Source: Fibrisoma limi BUZ 3 (GTDB taxonomy: Bacteria > Bacteroidota > Bacteroidia > Cytophagales > Spirosomataceae). Taken from it: a stretch of DNA of 64,000 nucleotides. The DNA lies in the NCBI RefSeq assembly GCF_000296815.2, contig NZ_CAIT01000010.1:248001-312000 (forward strand), given 5' to 3'. Positions 35,740 through 44,347 of the stretch are shown here, one piece after another. How positions within the stretch are numbered: position 1 is the stretch's first letter; the number at the start of each line of letters is the position of its first letter. A program made the position numbers and the translations under genes. Under the pieces are notes generated by a model. The model made no database searches, was not told the DNA's origin, and saw nothing but the letters and a program-made list of their open reading frames with translations.

Positions 35740-36645
35740 TTATTTTTCGTTTAAGATCAAAGGAGTATTACTCCGGCTGCCCATAATGACAATCTTGGCA
35801 TTGGGGGACGCGGCCAGTTCACGCTGTGCCTTGATCTGTTCATATTGCAACTGCCGGTCCGACAAGCCGGTAGACAGAATTTTCTGGTAGTCGGCAATGC
35901 CCTGCGCTTCGACTCGCTTCCGTTCCGCTTCCTGACGTTCTTTCTGCAATACAAACTGCATTTTTTGAGCCTCCTGCTCCGCGTTGATCTTCGATTCGAT
36001 GGTTTGCTTAACCGAGTTGGGCAAGTTAATGTTACGGATCAACAGCTGCTCTAGCAGTAAACCCCGCTTTCTAAAATCACTGTCGATGGTTTTGTAGATT
36101 CGATTTTGAAATTCATCCCGGCGCGTCGAGTACAGAGCAACGGCATCGTAGTAAACGGCATTATCACGAATGCGGGTGCGGGTGATGGGGCGCACGATTT
36201 TATCGGTATAATCCGTACCAATTTCCCGGAAGATTCTTGGCGCATCAGCCGGAATCATCCGATAAAGGACTGTCAGATCGATCACCACTTCGAGACCGTC
36301 GGCGGTGAGTACCCGGATTGCGTCATCGCCAATTTTCTGCCCTTCATCATTTGTTGCCGACATGGTGTAGTTCTGCGTTTTGATATCGAACTCGGTTACG
36401 CTGGCTAACGGATTCACCAGATTCAGGCCCGAGTTCAATGTACGGTCGCTGACATTACCAAAAAGTGAAACTACGCCCACACGACCGGCGTCGATCTGTC
36501 GGACACTGGCCGTAAGGAAACCGAAAACAAGTAAAATAACGCCGACCACTTTAACGGGGCGGGCATAGCGGGAGAACGCCAACGATGGCGTATTGATGGC
36601 AAAACCGGCGATCAGGGCCAGTGTACCAAGAATTAGAAGAAACAT
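35740..36645 (-). CDS. SPFH/prohibitin-family membrane protein
   Basis: A 301-residue protein with two N-terminal hydrophobic segments (about 2-22 and 33-46) and an SPFH (band 7) domain starting at DAGRVGVVSLFGNV (about 52-65), followed by a long helical coiled-coil tail rich in Glu/Arg (about 210-270). Prohibitin-like proteins form large rings at membranes and modulate proteases or membrane domains. The upstream region of this minus-strand gene runs to 36810 and shows no coding frame. No partner such as NfeD or FtsH is adjacent. Confidence 0.85.
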   Translation of the reverse strand: MFLLILGTLALIAGFAINTPSLAFSRYARPVKVVGVILLVFGFLTASVRQIDAGRVGVVSLFGNVSDRTLNSGLNLVNPLASVTEFDIKTQNYTMSATNDEGQKIGDDAIRVLTADGLEVVIDLTVLYRMIPADAPRIFREIGTDYTDKIVRPITRTRIRDNAVYYDAVALYSTRRDEFQNRIYKTIDSDFRKRGLLLEQLLIRNINLPNSVKQTIESKINAEQEAQKMQFVLQKERQEAERKRVEAQGIADYQKILSTGLSDRQLQYEQIKAQRELAASPNAKIVIMGSRSNTPLILNEK

Positions 36646-36913
36646 GGTAGTATGTGGTTAAGATACGGTGTGCGATAGGCTCAACCATAACCATACGTTG
36701 GTTGTATCGCAACAAAAGGTAAGGAAAAGGCTGTAGATAACAACCGGCAGCAGAGAGGTGCCGAAATTTAACGGCGAGGTGGCGGAATCATAGTCGCTTA
36801 AGTCAGAAGACGGCTCAAATGTATAAAAGTCGGCAGCGGCTAGGTAGCTGTTTTACAGGAGTGGACGCCGGCTATTTAATTAGGTCGGGAGGCCTGACAA
36901 TCGGGAGGGTACT

Positions 36914-36949
36914 AAAAAAGGCATCCGGTAAACAACCAGATGCCTTTTG
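36914..36949 (-). terminator. Rho-independent terminator for the DUF1573 gene
   Basis: On the minus strand, GGCATCTGG pairs with CCGGATGCC (one wobble) and is followed by TTTTTT, the classic intrinsic terminator. It lies 28 bp after the DUF1573 stop codon. Confidence 0.85.
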
Positions 36950-36976
36950 GGTACTATCAATTAACCCTTCAGCGCA

Positions 36977-37426
36977 TTACCGTGAAGTCTTGGTACCTTT
37001 TTTCTTGTCTTTCGATTTATCGACCGGAGCAACCGTTGCCTGGCCTGCGTCTTTCTGAGCTACAACCTCACCTTTCAGGAACAGCGTAATCTGACCGCCT
37101 TCTGCGTTGCTGGTTACGGTTACTGATTTATTGAAGGGGCCTGATGCCAGTGCGTTATACGTAGCTGATACGCTGCCCGTTTTGCCCGGCAGAACCGGCT
37201 CCCGAGTCCAACTTGGTTTGGTACAGCCGCAAGAGGCCGTAGCGTCGTTGATAATAATCGGGTCAGAGCCTGAGTTCTTAAACTCAAACACGTAAGTAAC
37301 AGGCTTACCTTGCTCCACTTTGCCAAAATCGTGTGTCTCTTTGGCAAACTTCATCACCCCCTTTTGCGCGTAGCCAACTGCAACAAACACAAATAAAGCT
37401 ACAAATAGTGAAAAAAACTTTTTCAT
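36977..37426 (-). CDS. DUF1573 exported protein
   Basis: A 149-residue periplasmic protein with a signal peptide (MKKFFSLFVALFVFVAVGYAQ) and a single Ig-like DUF1573 domain. Hallmarks are THDFGKVEQGKPVTYVFEFKNSG and ASCGCTKPSW (the conserved CGC pair, around residues 64-67). The C-terminal tail is Lys/Asp-rich and low in complexity. The family is very common in Bacteroidetes and its biochemical role is unknown. A clear terminator follows. Confidence 0.88.
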   Translation of the reverse strand: MKKFFSLFVALFVFVAVGYAQKGVMKFAKETHDFGKVEQGKPVTYVFEFKNSGSDPIIINDATASCGCTKPSWTREPVLPGKTGSVSATYNALASGPFNKSVTVTSNAEGGQITLFLKGEVVAQKDAGQATVAPVDKSKDKKKGTKTSR

Positions 37427-37668
37427 TGGACTGGAGAAAATTATGGTTTGGTTGTTTAATAGACCGACCTTATAAACACAAACTCAAGCAAAGATTTAGC
37501 CAAATAGTTGTTGGCCATCGTCCGCTTAACAAAGAAACGTAAAAAATCGTTTTTTTGAAAGGTGAGTTGTTTTATATTATTTTTACTTTCGCTTGATTCC
37601 GATTTTCAGGTCTCGGCGACTTCATCAATGAACAGACATGTTGAACGCTTTCAATCAATGGCAGCGCT

Positions 37669-40080
37669 GTGATAGCAAACGAACAACTCCGCTCGACTGA
37701 TATTCTCTCCCGCGAAAAAATCCTTTCCGACTATCGTGTAGCCTGCGAAAGTCGACAGGCCAGTTTGCTGGGTCGGAGGGACGTAATGGGCGGGCGTGCC
37801 AAGTTTGGTATCTTCGGCGATGGTAAAGAACTGGCGCAGATTGCTGCCGCCAGCGCTTTCCGACGAGGGGACTTCCGCTCCGGCTATTATCGTGATCAGA
37901 CCTTCGTGGCTGCGCTGGGTGAACTACGCTGGACCGAATTCTTCGCGCAACTGTATGCCGATACCGACGTCACGCGTGAACCTAATACGGCGGGCCGATC
38001 TATGAATGGCCACTTTGCCACCCGTTGGCTCGACGAAAACGGGTTGTGGCGAAATCAGACCGAATTCTTCAATTCCGTCTGCGATATTGCTCCCACGGCC
38101 GGGCAGCTTCCGCGTTCGCTTGGGCTGGCTTATGCGTCGCGGCTGTTCCGGCAGAACCCCGAACTGAGTGAACTGACCAACTTTTCCCGGCATGGTAATG
38201 AAGTTGTATTCGGTACGATCGGCGATGCCTCCACGTCGCAGGGAATGTTTTGGGAAACCATGAATGCGGCCGGGGTACTGCAAGTGCCACTATTGATGTC
38301 TGTCTGGGACGATGGGTATGGTATCTCTGTGCCGGTTGAGTATCAGACAACAAAAGGTAGCATCTCTAAAGCTATGGCTGGTTTTCAGCGGGATGCTATT
38401 GATGACAAAGGCTTCGAACTGTTTACGGTAAAAGGCTGGGACTATGTGGCCCTCATCGAAACGTATCAGCATGCCGCCCGCATCTGCCGCGAACAGCATG
38501 TTCCCGTACTTGTTCACGTACAGGAACTGACTCAGCCACAGGGACATTCGACCTCCGGTTCGCACGAACGCTACAAGTCGACTGAGCGGTTAGCCTGGGA
38601 GGTTGAGCACGACTGCAACCGGATGTTCCGGCTGTGGATTCTGGAGAATGGCTATGCCAGCAGCGATGAGCTGGATGCTATCGAAGCCGAGGCAAAACAG
38701 GTTGCCCGTGAGGCTCGTGTCGATGCCTGGAACGCGTTTCAGGCGTCTCTACAGGGCGATCACAACGAAGTTGTTGATCTATTGCAGCAGACCGCCCGGA
38801 ACCATCCAAAATCGGCCGAACTGATGGCGATTCGTGAGGAACTTCGCCGGATTGTCAATCCTCTGCGCCGTGACGATGTGGCGGCTGTTCGTAAAGCCCT
38901 CCGGTTAGTGCGGAACGATACAGGCAACGCTAAAGAAAATCTCCGAAATTGGCTCATCCGCACAAGGTCAGAAAACGACGATCGGTTTAGCTCACACTTA
39001 TACAGCCAATCGCCCGAGTCGCCGATGCTGGTGAAGGAGATACCGGCGCATTATCCGGAAGATGGCCCGGTGGTTGATGGCTACATACTCATGCAGCGTT
39101 ACTTTGATAGCCTCTTTGCCCGTGACCCGCGTGTGGTAGCGCTGGGTGAAGACGTAGGCCGGATTGGTGACGTAAACCAGGGGTTTGCCGGTTTGCAGGA
39201 GAAATACGGGGAAGAACGTATTACGGACACCGGCATTCGCGAAACAACCATCATTGGGCAAGGTATTGGACTGGCTATGCGGGGGCTGCGCCCAATTGTG
39301 GAGATTCAATACTTCGACTACATATTTTACGCGCTGGCAACCCTGACCGACGATCTGGCCACGCTGCTGTACCGAACCAAGGGTGGACAGAAAGCTCCGC
39401 TTATTGTTCGAACGCGCGGCCACCGGCTGGAAGGTATCTGGCATTCCGGGTCGCCAATGGGGGCTATGCTCAGCAGCCTGCGGGGTATGCACGTTCTGGT
39501 GCCCCGAAACATGACCCAGGCGGCCGGATTTTACAACACACTAATTAAAAGCGACGATCCGGCGCTGCTGATCGAGTGTCTCAACGGCTACCGGCTCAAA
39601 GAGCGACTTCCTGATAATTTAGACGAATTCTGCCTGCCGCTCGGCGTTCCCGAGGTGCTTCGTGAAGGCGCAGATGTAACCGTGGTTACCTACGGATCGA
39701 TGTGCCGAATCGTGATGGAAGCAGCCAGTCATTTGGCGGACATGGGCATCAGTGTGGAGGTAATCGACGTACAGACATTGCTACCTTTCGATGTGCATCA
39801 TTCAATTGTCGAGTCGATCAGAAAAACCAACCGGGTGGTGTTTGCCGACGAAGACGTACCGGGTGGGGCATCGGCCTACATGATGCAGCAGGTAGTAGAG
39901 GAACAGAAAGCGTATCAATACCTTGATTCGGTTCCGCGTACGCTGACCGCAAAAGCACACCGACCGCCCTATGGTTCGGATGGGGATTATTTCTCAAAGC
40001 CGAATGTAGATGACGTGATCGAAACCGTGTATGCGCTGATGAGCGAAGCCGAACCATCGCGCTTTCCGGAATTGTATTGA
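37669..40080 (+). CDS. 2-oxoacid dehydrogenase E1, fused alpha and beta subunits
   Basis: An 803-residue thiamine-diphosphate enzyme decarboxylating a 2-oxo acid, with E1-alpha (about 20-410) and E1-beta (about 450-800) in one chain. The alpha half carries the TPP/Mg region GDASTSQGMFWETMN (Gly-Asp with Asn 13 residues on). The beta half shows ALGEDVGRIGDVNQGF, TDTGIRETTIIGQGIGLA and the transketolase C-terminal ADEDVPGGASAYM. The fusion type is common in Bacteroidetes and probably serves branched-chain or pyruvate oxidation. The start is GTG; no upstream in-frame ATG exists before a stop. E2 and E3 genes are not in the window. Confidence 0.86.
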   Translation: MIANEQLRSTDILSREKILSDYRVACESRQASLLGRRDVMGGRAKFGIFGDGKELAQIAAASAFRRGDFRSGYYRDQTFVAALGELRWTEFFAQLYADTDVTREPNTAGRSMNGHFATRWLDENGLWRNQTEFFNSVCDIAPTAGQLPRSLGLAYASRLFRQNPELSELTNFSRHGNEVVFGTIGDASTSQGMFWETMNAAGVLQVPLLMSVWDDGYGISVPVEYQTTKGSISKAMAGFQRDAIDDKGFELFTVKGWDYVALIETYQHAARICREQHVPVLVHVQELTQPQGHSTSGSHERYKSTERLAWEVEHDCNRMFRLWILENGYASSDELDAIEAEAKQVAREARVDAWNAFQASLQGDHNEVVDLLQQTARNHPKSAELMAIREELRRIVNPLRRDDVAAVRKALRLVRNDTGNAKENLRNWLIRTRSENDDRFSSHLYSQSPESPMLVKEIPAHYPEDGPVVDGYILMQRYFDSLFARDPRVVALGEDVGRIGDVNQGFAGLQEKYGEERITDTGIRETTIIGQGIGLAMRGLRPIVEIQYFDYIFYALATLTDDLATLLYRTKGGQKAPLIVRTRGHRLEGIWHSGSPMGAMLSSLRGMHVLVPRNMTQAAGFYNTLIKSDDPALLIECLNGYRLKERLPDNLDEFCLPLGVPEVLREGADVTVVTYGSMCRIVMEAASHLADMGISVEVIDVQTLLPFDVHHSIVESIRKTNRVVFADEDVPGGASAYMMQQVVEEQKAYQYLDSVPRTLTAKAHRPPYGSDGDYFSKPNVDDVIETVYALMSEAEPSRFPELY

Positions 40081-40093
40081 TCGTAATTCAGTT

Positions 40094-40176
40094 TAAACGC
40101 AAAGGGCGCAAAGGAAACGCTGGGATCGCAAATTATCTTTGCGGTCTTTGCGAGAGCTTAGCGCCCTTTGCGTTTA
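40094..40176. repeat. Inverted CGCAAAG-type repeat upstream of nuoI
   Basis: TAAACGCAAAGGGCGC (40094-40109) and its exact complement (40161-40176) flank a stretch that also contains TTTGCGGTCTTTGCGAGAGC. This kind of CGCAAAG-rich block occurs dispersed between genes in Cytophagales genomes. Here it lies in the leader of nuoI and could fold as a long hairpin. Confidence 0.65.
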
Positions 40177-40189
40177 TTACCTTTGTGAC

Positions 40190-41719
40190 ATGTCCTATTT
40201 TCAAGACATACAGGATGGCATCCGGACAACGCTGAAGGGCCTCAGTCTGACACTGCAGCATTTGCGTCACGCTACGCAGCGTCGGACACCAGTCGGTGTT
40301 GCCAGCGAAAACTACTTCGAGCAACAGAACGGCCTCGTTACGTTGCAGTACCCGCATGAGCAATTGCCCATCCCAGACAATGGGCGATACCGGCTCTACA
40401 ACGAGATCGACGATTGTATTGTCTGTGATAAATGCGCCAAAGTATGCCCCGTCGACTGCATCACGATCGATGCCGTCAAAGCTACGGAGGAAGTAGGCCG
40501 GGCGTCCGACGGCTCCCCCATTCGTCTGTATGCGGCCAAGTTTGACATCGACATGGCCAAATGCTGTTATTGCGGGCTTTGTACGGTCGTGTGCCCTACC
40601 GAGTGCCTGACGATGGAGAAAACCTTCGATTATAGTGAGTTTGAACTCGGAAAGCTTACGTATCATTTTGCGAATCTGACGCCCGAACAGGCCGATGAAA
40701 AGCGGGCTCTCTACGAGCAGTTCGTTCGGGAGAAGGAAGAACTTAAAGCGCAGAAAGCCCCCGCTCCCCAGTCGACCGAAGCAGCGCCAGCGGCCAAACG
40801 GCCCGTTTTCCGGCCTACCGCCAAACCTGCGGCTACGCCACCTGCCGAAACGACCGTCCCGGCCGAACCGGAGCAAGTTGCATCGGCCGAGTCCGCAGCG
40901 ACTCCACCAGCTCCTAAACGGCCGGTGTTCAAACCGACGCTGAAGCCAACAGCAAAAACAGAGACATCTGACGAGCAGAAACCCGCCGAGCCAGCTCCAG
41001 CAGTTCAGTCGGAGGTAAAGGCTGAAGAAGCAGCGCAAAAAACAGCCGCTCCCAAACCGGCCTTCCGACCGACCATGAAGCCACCGGCGGCTAAATCAGT
41101 GGAGCCGGGTAATTCGGAAGACAAGGAACTAAAGAAACCGATCGACAAACGTAACTCAGTAGGGTCAGCGTTGGAGCACCCGGTTACTGACGCTACCCCC
41201 GACGAAGCGGGCCAGATTGCGTTGGAGGCTCGTCAGGATGCGGCCGATCGGGGGGAGGTACAACAGACGGCTCCGGATGCGCCAGCGCCGGACGCACCAA
41301 AACCGCGCCCGGCGTTTCGACCCACAATGAAACCGGCTGCACCAAAGCCCGACAGTACGTCGACGGAACTAGCAAAAGCCAATGAGGAAGCGGCTGCTCC
41401 TGAACCGCCCAAACCGAAGCCAGCGTTTCGTCCTACGATGAAGCCTACTCAAGCGGCTAAGCCAGCCGAAGCGGCTTCGGACAAGTCGGCCGGTGTTCCT
41501 GAACAGCCGACACCCGAACCAGCTAAGGCGAAACCGGTTTTCCGGCCTACGATGAAGCCAACAATCCCAAAGCCGGAAGAGAGTTCTAGTGATTCCGCAA
41601 AGCCTGATGGAGAAGCGGTTGTTCCGGAACTGCCCAAACCGAAGCCAGCTTTCCGGCCAACCATGAAGCCCAAACCGAAACCGGACGAGACGGCTGACAA
41701 CTCGGGTGAAACAACGTAA
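40190..41719 (+). CDS. nuoI: NADH-quinone oxidoreductase subunit I with a long repetitive C-terminal tail
   Basis: Carries electrons within complex I through two [4Fe-4S] clusters: C76-C79-C82-C86 and C125-C128-C131-C135. The core ends at about residue 185. Beyond it lies a tail of more than 300 residues rich in Pro, Lys, Ala and Glu with seven repeats built on P-A/V-F-R/K-P-T-x-K-P, separated by acidic linkers. Normal NuoI is 160-230 residues. The start at 40190 is preferred because the frame upstream lies within the inverted repeat block. nuoJ starts 27 bp downstream. The tail could dock to other subunits or the membrane, but this is speculative. Confidence 0.88.
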   Translation: MSYFQDIQDGIRTTLKGLSLTLQHLRHATQRRTPVGVASENYFEQQNGLVTLQYPHEQLPIPDNGRYRLYNEIDDCIVCDKCAKVCPVDCITIDAVKATEEVGRASDGSPIRLYAAKFDIDMAKCCYCGLCTVVCPTECLTMEKTFDYSEFELGKLTYHFANLTPEQADEKRALYEQFVREKEELKAQKAPAPQSTEAAPAAKRPVFRPTAKPAATPPAETTVPAEPEQVASAESAATPPAPKRPVFKPTLKPTAKTETSDEQKPAEPAPAVQSEVKAEEAAQKTAAPKPAFRPTMKPPAAKSVEPGNSEDKELKKPIDKRNSVGSALEHPVTDATPDEAGQIALEARQDAADRGEVQQTAPDAPAPDAPKPRPAFRPTMKPAAPKPDSTSTELAKANEEAAAPEPPKPKPAFRPTMKPTQAAKPAEAASDKSAGVPEQPTPEPAKAKPVFRPTMKPTIPKPEESSSDSAKPDGEAVVPELPKPKPAFRPTMKPKPKPDETADNSGETT

Positions 41720-41746
41720 GACAAATCTGTGTAATCTGCGAAACTT

Positions 41747-42298
41747 GTGGCTCAACTTGCATTCTACGGCTTTGCAGCCCTGACTATCGGCGGTGCGTTA
41801 GCCGTGTTATTAACGCGAAACGTACTGTATGCCGCTTTTTTTCTGTTACTGACCCTGTTGGGGGTAGCCGCTCTCTTTGTGCTGGCCGGTGCCGATTTCC
41901 TGGCCATTGCGCAGATCATGATCTACGTGGGTGGGGTGCTGGTGCTGGTCATCTTTGGTGTTATGCTTACGCACAAACGTGACCCACAAGCCAGTACGGA
42001 CAGCCAGCAGCCAAACCGCATTCTTACGTTGAACCGAAATTGGGTAGGGGTCCTTCTGGTGGCAGTGCCCTTGTTTCTGGGCTTGTACACCCTACTGGCG
42101 CGGACCAACTTTACGATTCTTAATCAGCCAAGCCCAAATTGGCAGACAACAATCGATACGATCGGTAAGCAGCTCATGACCGAGTACGTTGTGCCGTTCG
42201 AGATTGTTGGCATATTGTTGCTGGCGGCTCTGGTGGGTGCTACGTACCTGGCTTCGCCCCGTTCTAACCCGCTTACCAAACATGGAAACCGTACCTAG
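41747..42298 (+). CDS. nuoJ: NADH-quinone oxidoreductase subunit J
   Basis: A 183-residue complex I membrane subunit with five hydrophobic helices and the NuoJ signatures NVLYAAFFLLLTLLGVAALFVLAGADFLAIAQIMIYVGGVLVLVIFGVML in TM1-3. Start is GTG. It overlaps nuoK by 17 bp, an arrangement expected for translational coupling of these small subunits. Confidence 0.92.
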   Translation: MAQLAFYGFAALTIGGALAVLLTRNVLYAAFFLLLTLLGVAALFVLAGADFLAIAQIMIYVGGVLVLVIFGVMLTHKRDPQASTDSQQPNRILTLNRNWVGVLLVAVPLFLGLYTLLARTNFTILNQPSPNWQTTIDTIGKQLMTEYVVPFEIVGILLLAALVGATYLASPRSNPLTKHGNRT

Positions 42299-42593
42299 TC
42301 AGTTATATCTTATTGTCGGCGCTGCGCTCTTCAGCATAGGATTAGCCGTTGTGTTGCTTAAGCGCCACGTTATCATGGTGCTGATGGGCATTGAATTAAT
42401 GCTCAACGCCGTTAATCTGAACCTGGTTGCCTTCAGTCGGCATGATCCCGACCGCCTGCAGGGCCAGATGCTGGCGTTGTTTGTGATGGTGGTAGCCGCT
42501 GCCGAATCGGCGGTGGCGCTGGCAATCGTGCTGCAAGTGTACCGACATTTCCGCACGGCCCAGTTGGATGAGTTGAATGAATTGAAACAGTGA
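42282..42593 (+). CDS. nuoK: NADH-quinone oxidoreductase subunit K
   Basis: A 103-residue, three-helix complex I subunit. Conserved Glu residues sit in helix 2 (MGIELMLNAVNLNLVAFSR) and helix 3 (VAAAESAVALAIVLQVYR), both known to be needed for proton translocation. The ATG at 42282 lies inside the end of nuoJ. It is followed after 4 bp by an oxygenase gene rather than nuoL. Confidence 0.93.
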   Translation: METVPSQLYLIVGAALFSIGLAVVLLKRHVIMVLMGIELMLNAVNLNLVAFSRHDPDRLQGQMLALFVMVVAAAESAVALAIVLQVYRHFRTAQLDELNELKQ

Positions 42594-42597
42594 TGGT

Positions 42598-43218
42598 ATG
42601 GACGAGCGTTTTGAACCCATCATAGAGGGTATTCTGGCCGATGGATACGGTGTACTTGATAATTTTCTGACTGCCGACGAAGTGGTAGCGCTGACAGCCC
42701 GGCTTCACGAACGCCGGGCACAAGGTCAGTTCCGGCCGGCCGGAATCGGGAATCAGCAGGTTGCAGTTGAAAAGCAGATCCGGGGTGATGAAATCCTGTG
42801 GCTTGAAAAAGACACCGCTGTTGCAGAAGAAGCAGCATTTCTGGCAAGGATAGAGCAGTTCATGGACTATGTGAACCAGACCTGTTACCTGGGACTACGT
42901 GATTTCGAGTTTCATTATGCGGTGTATCCGCCCGGTACGTTCTACAAACGCCACCTCGATCAGTTTCGCAGCGATTCCCGCCGAAAACTGTCGGTGATCT
43001 GCTACCTGAACGATAACTGGCAGGAAAGTGACGGCGGTCAGTTGACCTTGTTTCTACCGGGCACCCAACCCGGCCAGGCCGAACAGAACATCACGATCCA
43101 GCCGATTGGGGGGCGCCTGGTGTGTTTTGAAAGTGGACGGCTGGAACATGAAGTCCGACCGGCCGCTCGCCAGCGATTGAGCGTAACGGGATGGCTGAAG
43201 ACGCAGGGTGTCTTCTGA
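42598..43218 (+). CDS. 2OG-Fe(II) oxygenase (prolyl hydroxylase-like)
   Basis: A 206-residue double-stranded beta-helix dioxygenase. Iron ligands are H119-x-D121 (YKRHLDQF) and H184 (RLEHEV), with R193 (RQRLSVTGW) as 2-oxoglutarate binder. The sequence resembles SM-20/EGL-9-like P4H proteins that hydroxylate prolines in elongation factors or unknown proteins. It starts 4 bp after nuoK and ends in a 128-bp overlap with a convergent gene. Its insertion in the complex I cluster may be chance; an attractive but untested link is with the proline-rich NuoI tail. Confidence 0.87.
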   Translation: MDERFEPIIEGILADGYGVLDNFLTADEVVALTARLHERRAQGQFRPAGIGNQQVAVEKQIRGDEILWLEKDTAVAEEAAFLARIEQFMDYVNQTCYLGLRDFEFHYAVYPPGTFYKRHLDQFRSDSRRKLSVICYLNDNWQESDGGQLTLFLPGTQPGQAEQNITIQPIGGRLVCFESGRLEHEVRPAARQRLSVTGWLKTQGVF

Positions 43219-44131
43219 GCAGCTGGTGCAGAACCGAGCGACACCAGTTGCGCGCCAACTGCGGCAATGACTGACGGCATACCGCCCCCCAATACGCCAC
43301 CTGCATCCCCGCTTTGGGAAACGTCGACAGCAGCGGCATCAGCGTTTTGGCGTTGCCCTGGCAATGCAGCGACCGCAGCCGAATGAGCCGACCTTCATAC
43401 GTAGCAAATGGCACGCCCTGCTGCCAGATGATCCGTTTGCCCAGCCCATGGCCCGCCAGAAACCCGCTGGCATCGTTGACGTTGTCGTCATGAACGGCCG
43501 TGTCGGTCTCACGCCGTTTCAACAAACTAACCGTTCGCTCGGCATACTGCCGCTGATACAGCTCCAGCAGGGTCATGTCCGATACGCCCACAAAGCTGGC
43601 ATGGCTCCCCTCCAGGTACTCAAAGTACAGCTCTTCCAGGAGCCGCAACCGGCTTGTGTCCAGGTAGTGCTGCTCGATGAACCCACACCAGTGCTGAAGC
43701 GCAGCCTGGCTGCCTACGTACAGCACATGAGGAATCCAGTGTACGAAACCTAGGGTGTCGGCATTGGCTGGGTAGTCATCCTCGGTATCCAGCCGGTCAA
43801 AGAGCAACACGTCCGAATCGAGATGGATGCAGTTGGCCAGTTGCTGGTCCTGCATGAACTCGAGCAGCACAAACCAGCGCTGCAAACAGAAGAGTTCGTA
43901 GGTGTAGGGTCGGTCGGACAAGTGCTTGTAGAGGTACATGAACCGCTCGGCCTTGGCCCAGTAGTGTAGAATCGGGAAGTGGAAAATGCCCTGGGTGGCC
44001 AAGTGGCGGTTGGTGTCATCGCCCAGAAGACAGATGCTGGCCTGCGGGTTGGTGTAGCGGGCCTGTCGCAGGCAGTAGGCTAGGTAGTAAGGATTGCCCC
44101 GGTGAACGATGATGATGGTCGCTGGTGCCAT
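43091..44131 (-). CDS. Glycosyltransferase-like protein (DxD type), convergent overlap
   Basis: A 346-residue protein with a nucleotide-sugar transferase layout: N-terminal beta-strand ATIIIVHRGNPYYLAY, then CIHLDSDVLLFDRL near residue 100-114, whose D105-x-D107 fits the metal-binding DxD motif. The acceptor side carries WIPHVLY and FATYEGRLIRLRSLHCQG. I recognise no narrow family. The last 43 codons lie antisense inside the oxygenase gene, so the normal domain probably ends near residue 300 and the extension may be poorly conserved. Confidence 0.65.
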   Translation of the reverse strand: MAPATIIIVHRGNPYYLAYCLRQARYTNPQASICLLGDDTNRHLATQGIFHFPILHYWAKAERFMYLYKHLSDRPYTYELFCLQRWFVLLEFMQDQQLANCIHLDSDVLLFDRLDTEDDYPANADTLGFVHWIPHVLYVGSQAALQHWCGFIEQHYLDTSRLRLLEELYFEYLEGSHASFVGVSDMTLLELYQRQYAERTVSLLKRRETDTAVHDDNVNDASGFLAGHGLGKRIIWQQGVPFATYEGRLIRLRSLHCQGNAKTLMPLLSTFPKAGMQVAYWGAVCRQSLPQLARNWCRSVLHQLLRRHPASSAIPLRSIAGERPVGLHVPAVHFQNTPGAPQSAGS

Positions 44132-44347
44132 AGCGTCTGATCTATGATTTTGTAATTCGATTGAGCTGAATTGTTTACATCGAGGTGTTTTTCTTAATAA
44201 GAGCAGCGATCAAAAGGTAAGTGGGCAACTGATGCTATTGGCCGGAGCGCCAACTAAACATGTAATACGGACTGACAACCGGCCAAAATACGAGTTTGGT
44301 TAAAGACAGCAGATTCGGGATATTTGCGGCCAAATTCATTGCTGCGA

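Noticed and set aside
40133-41038. A 301-codon open frame antisense to nuoI
   Set aside because: It is Arg/Gly/Leu-rich, a typical shadow of the Pro/Lys repeat tail, and shows no family signature or plausible start.
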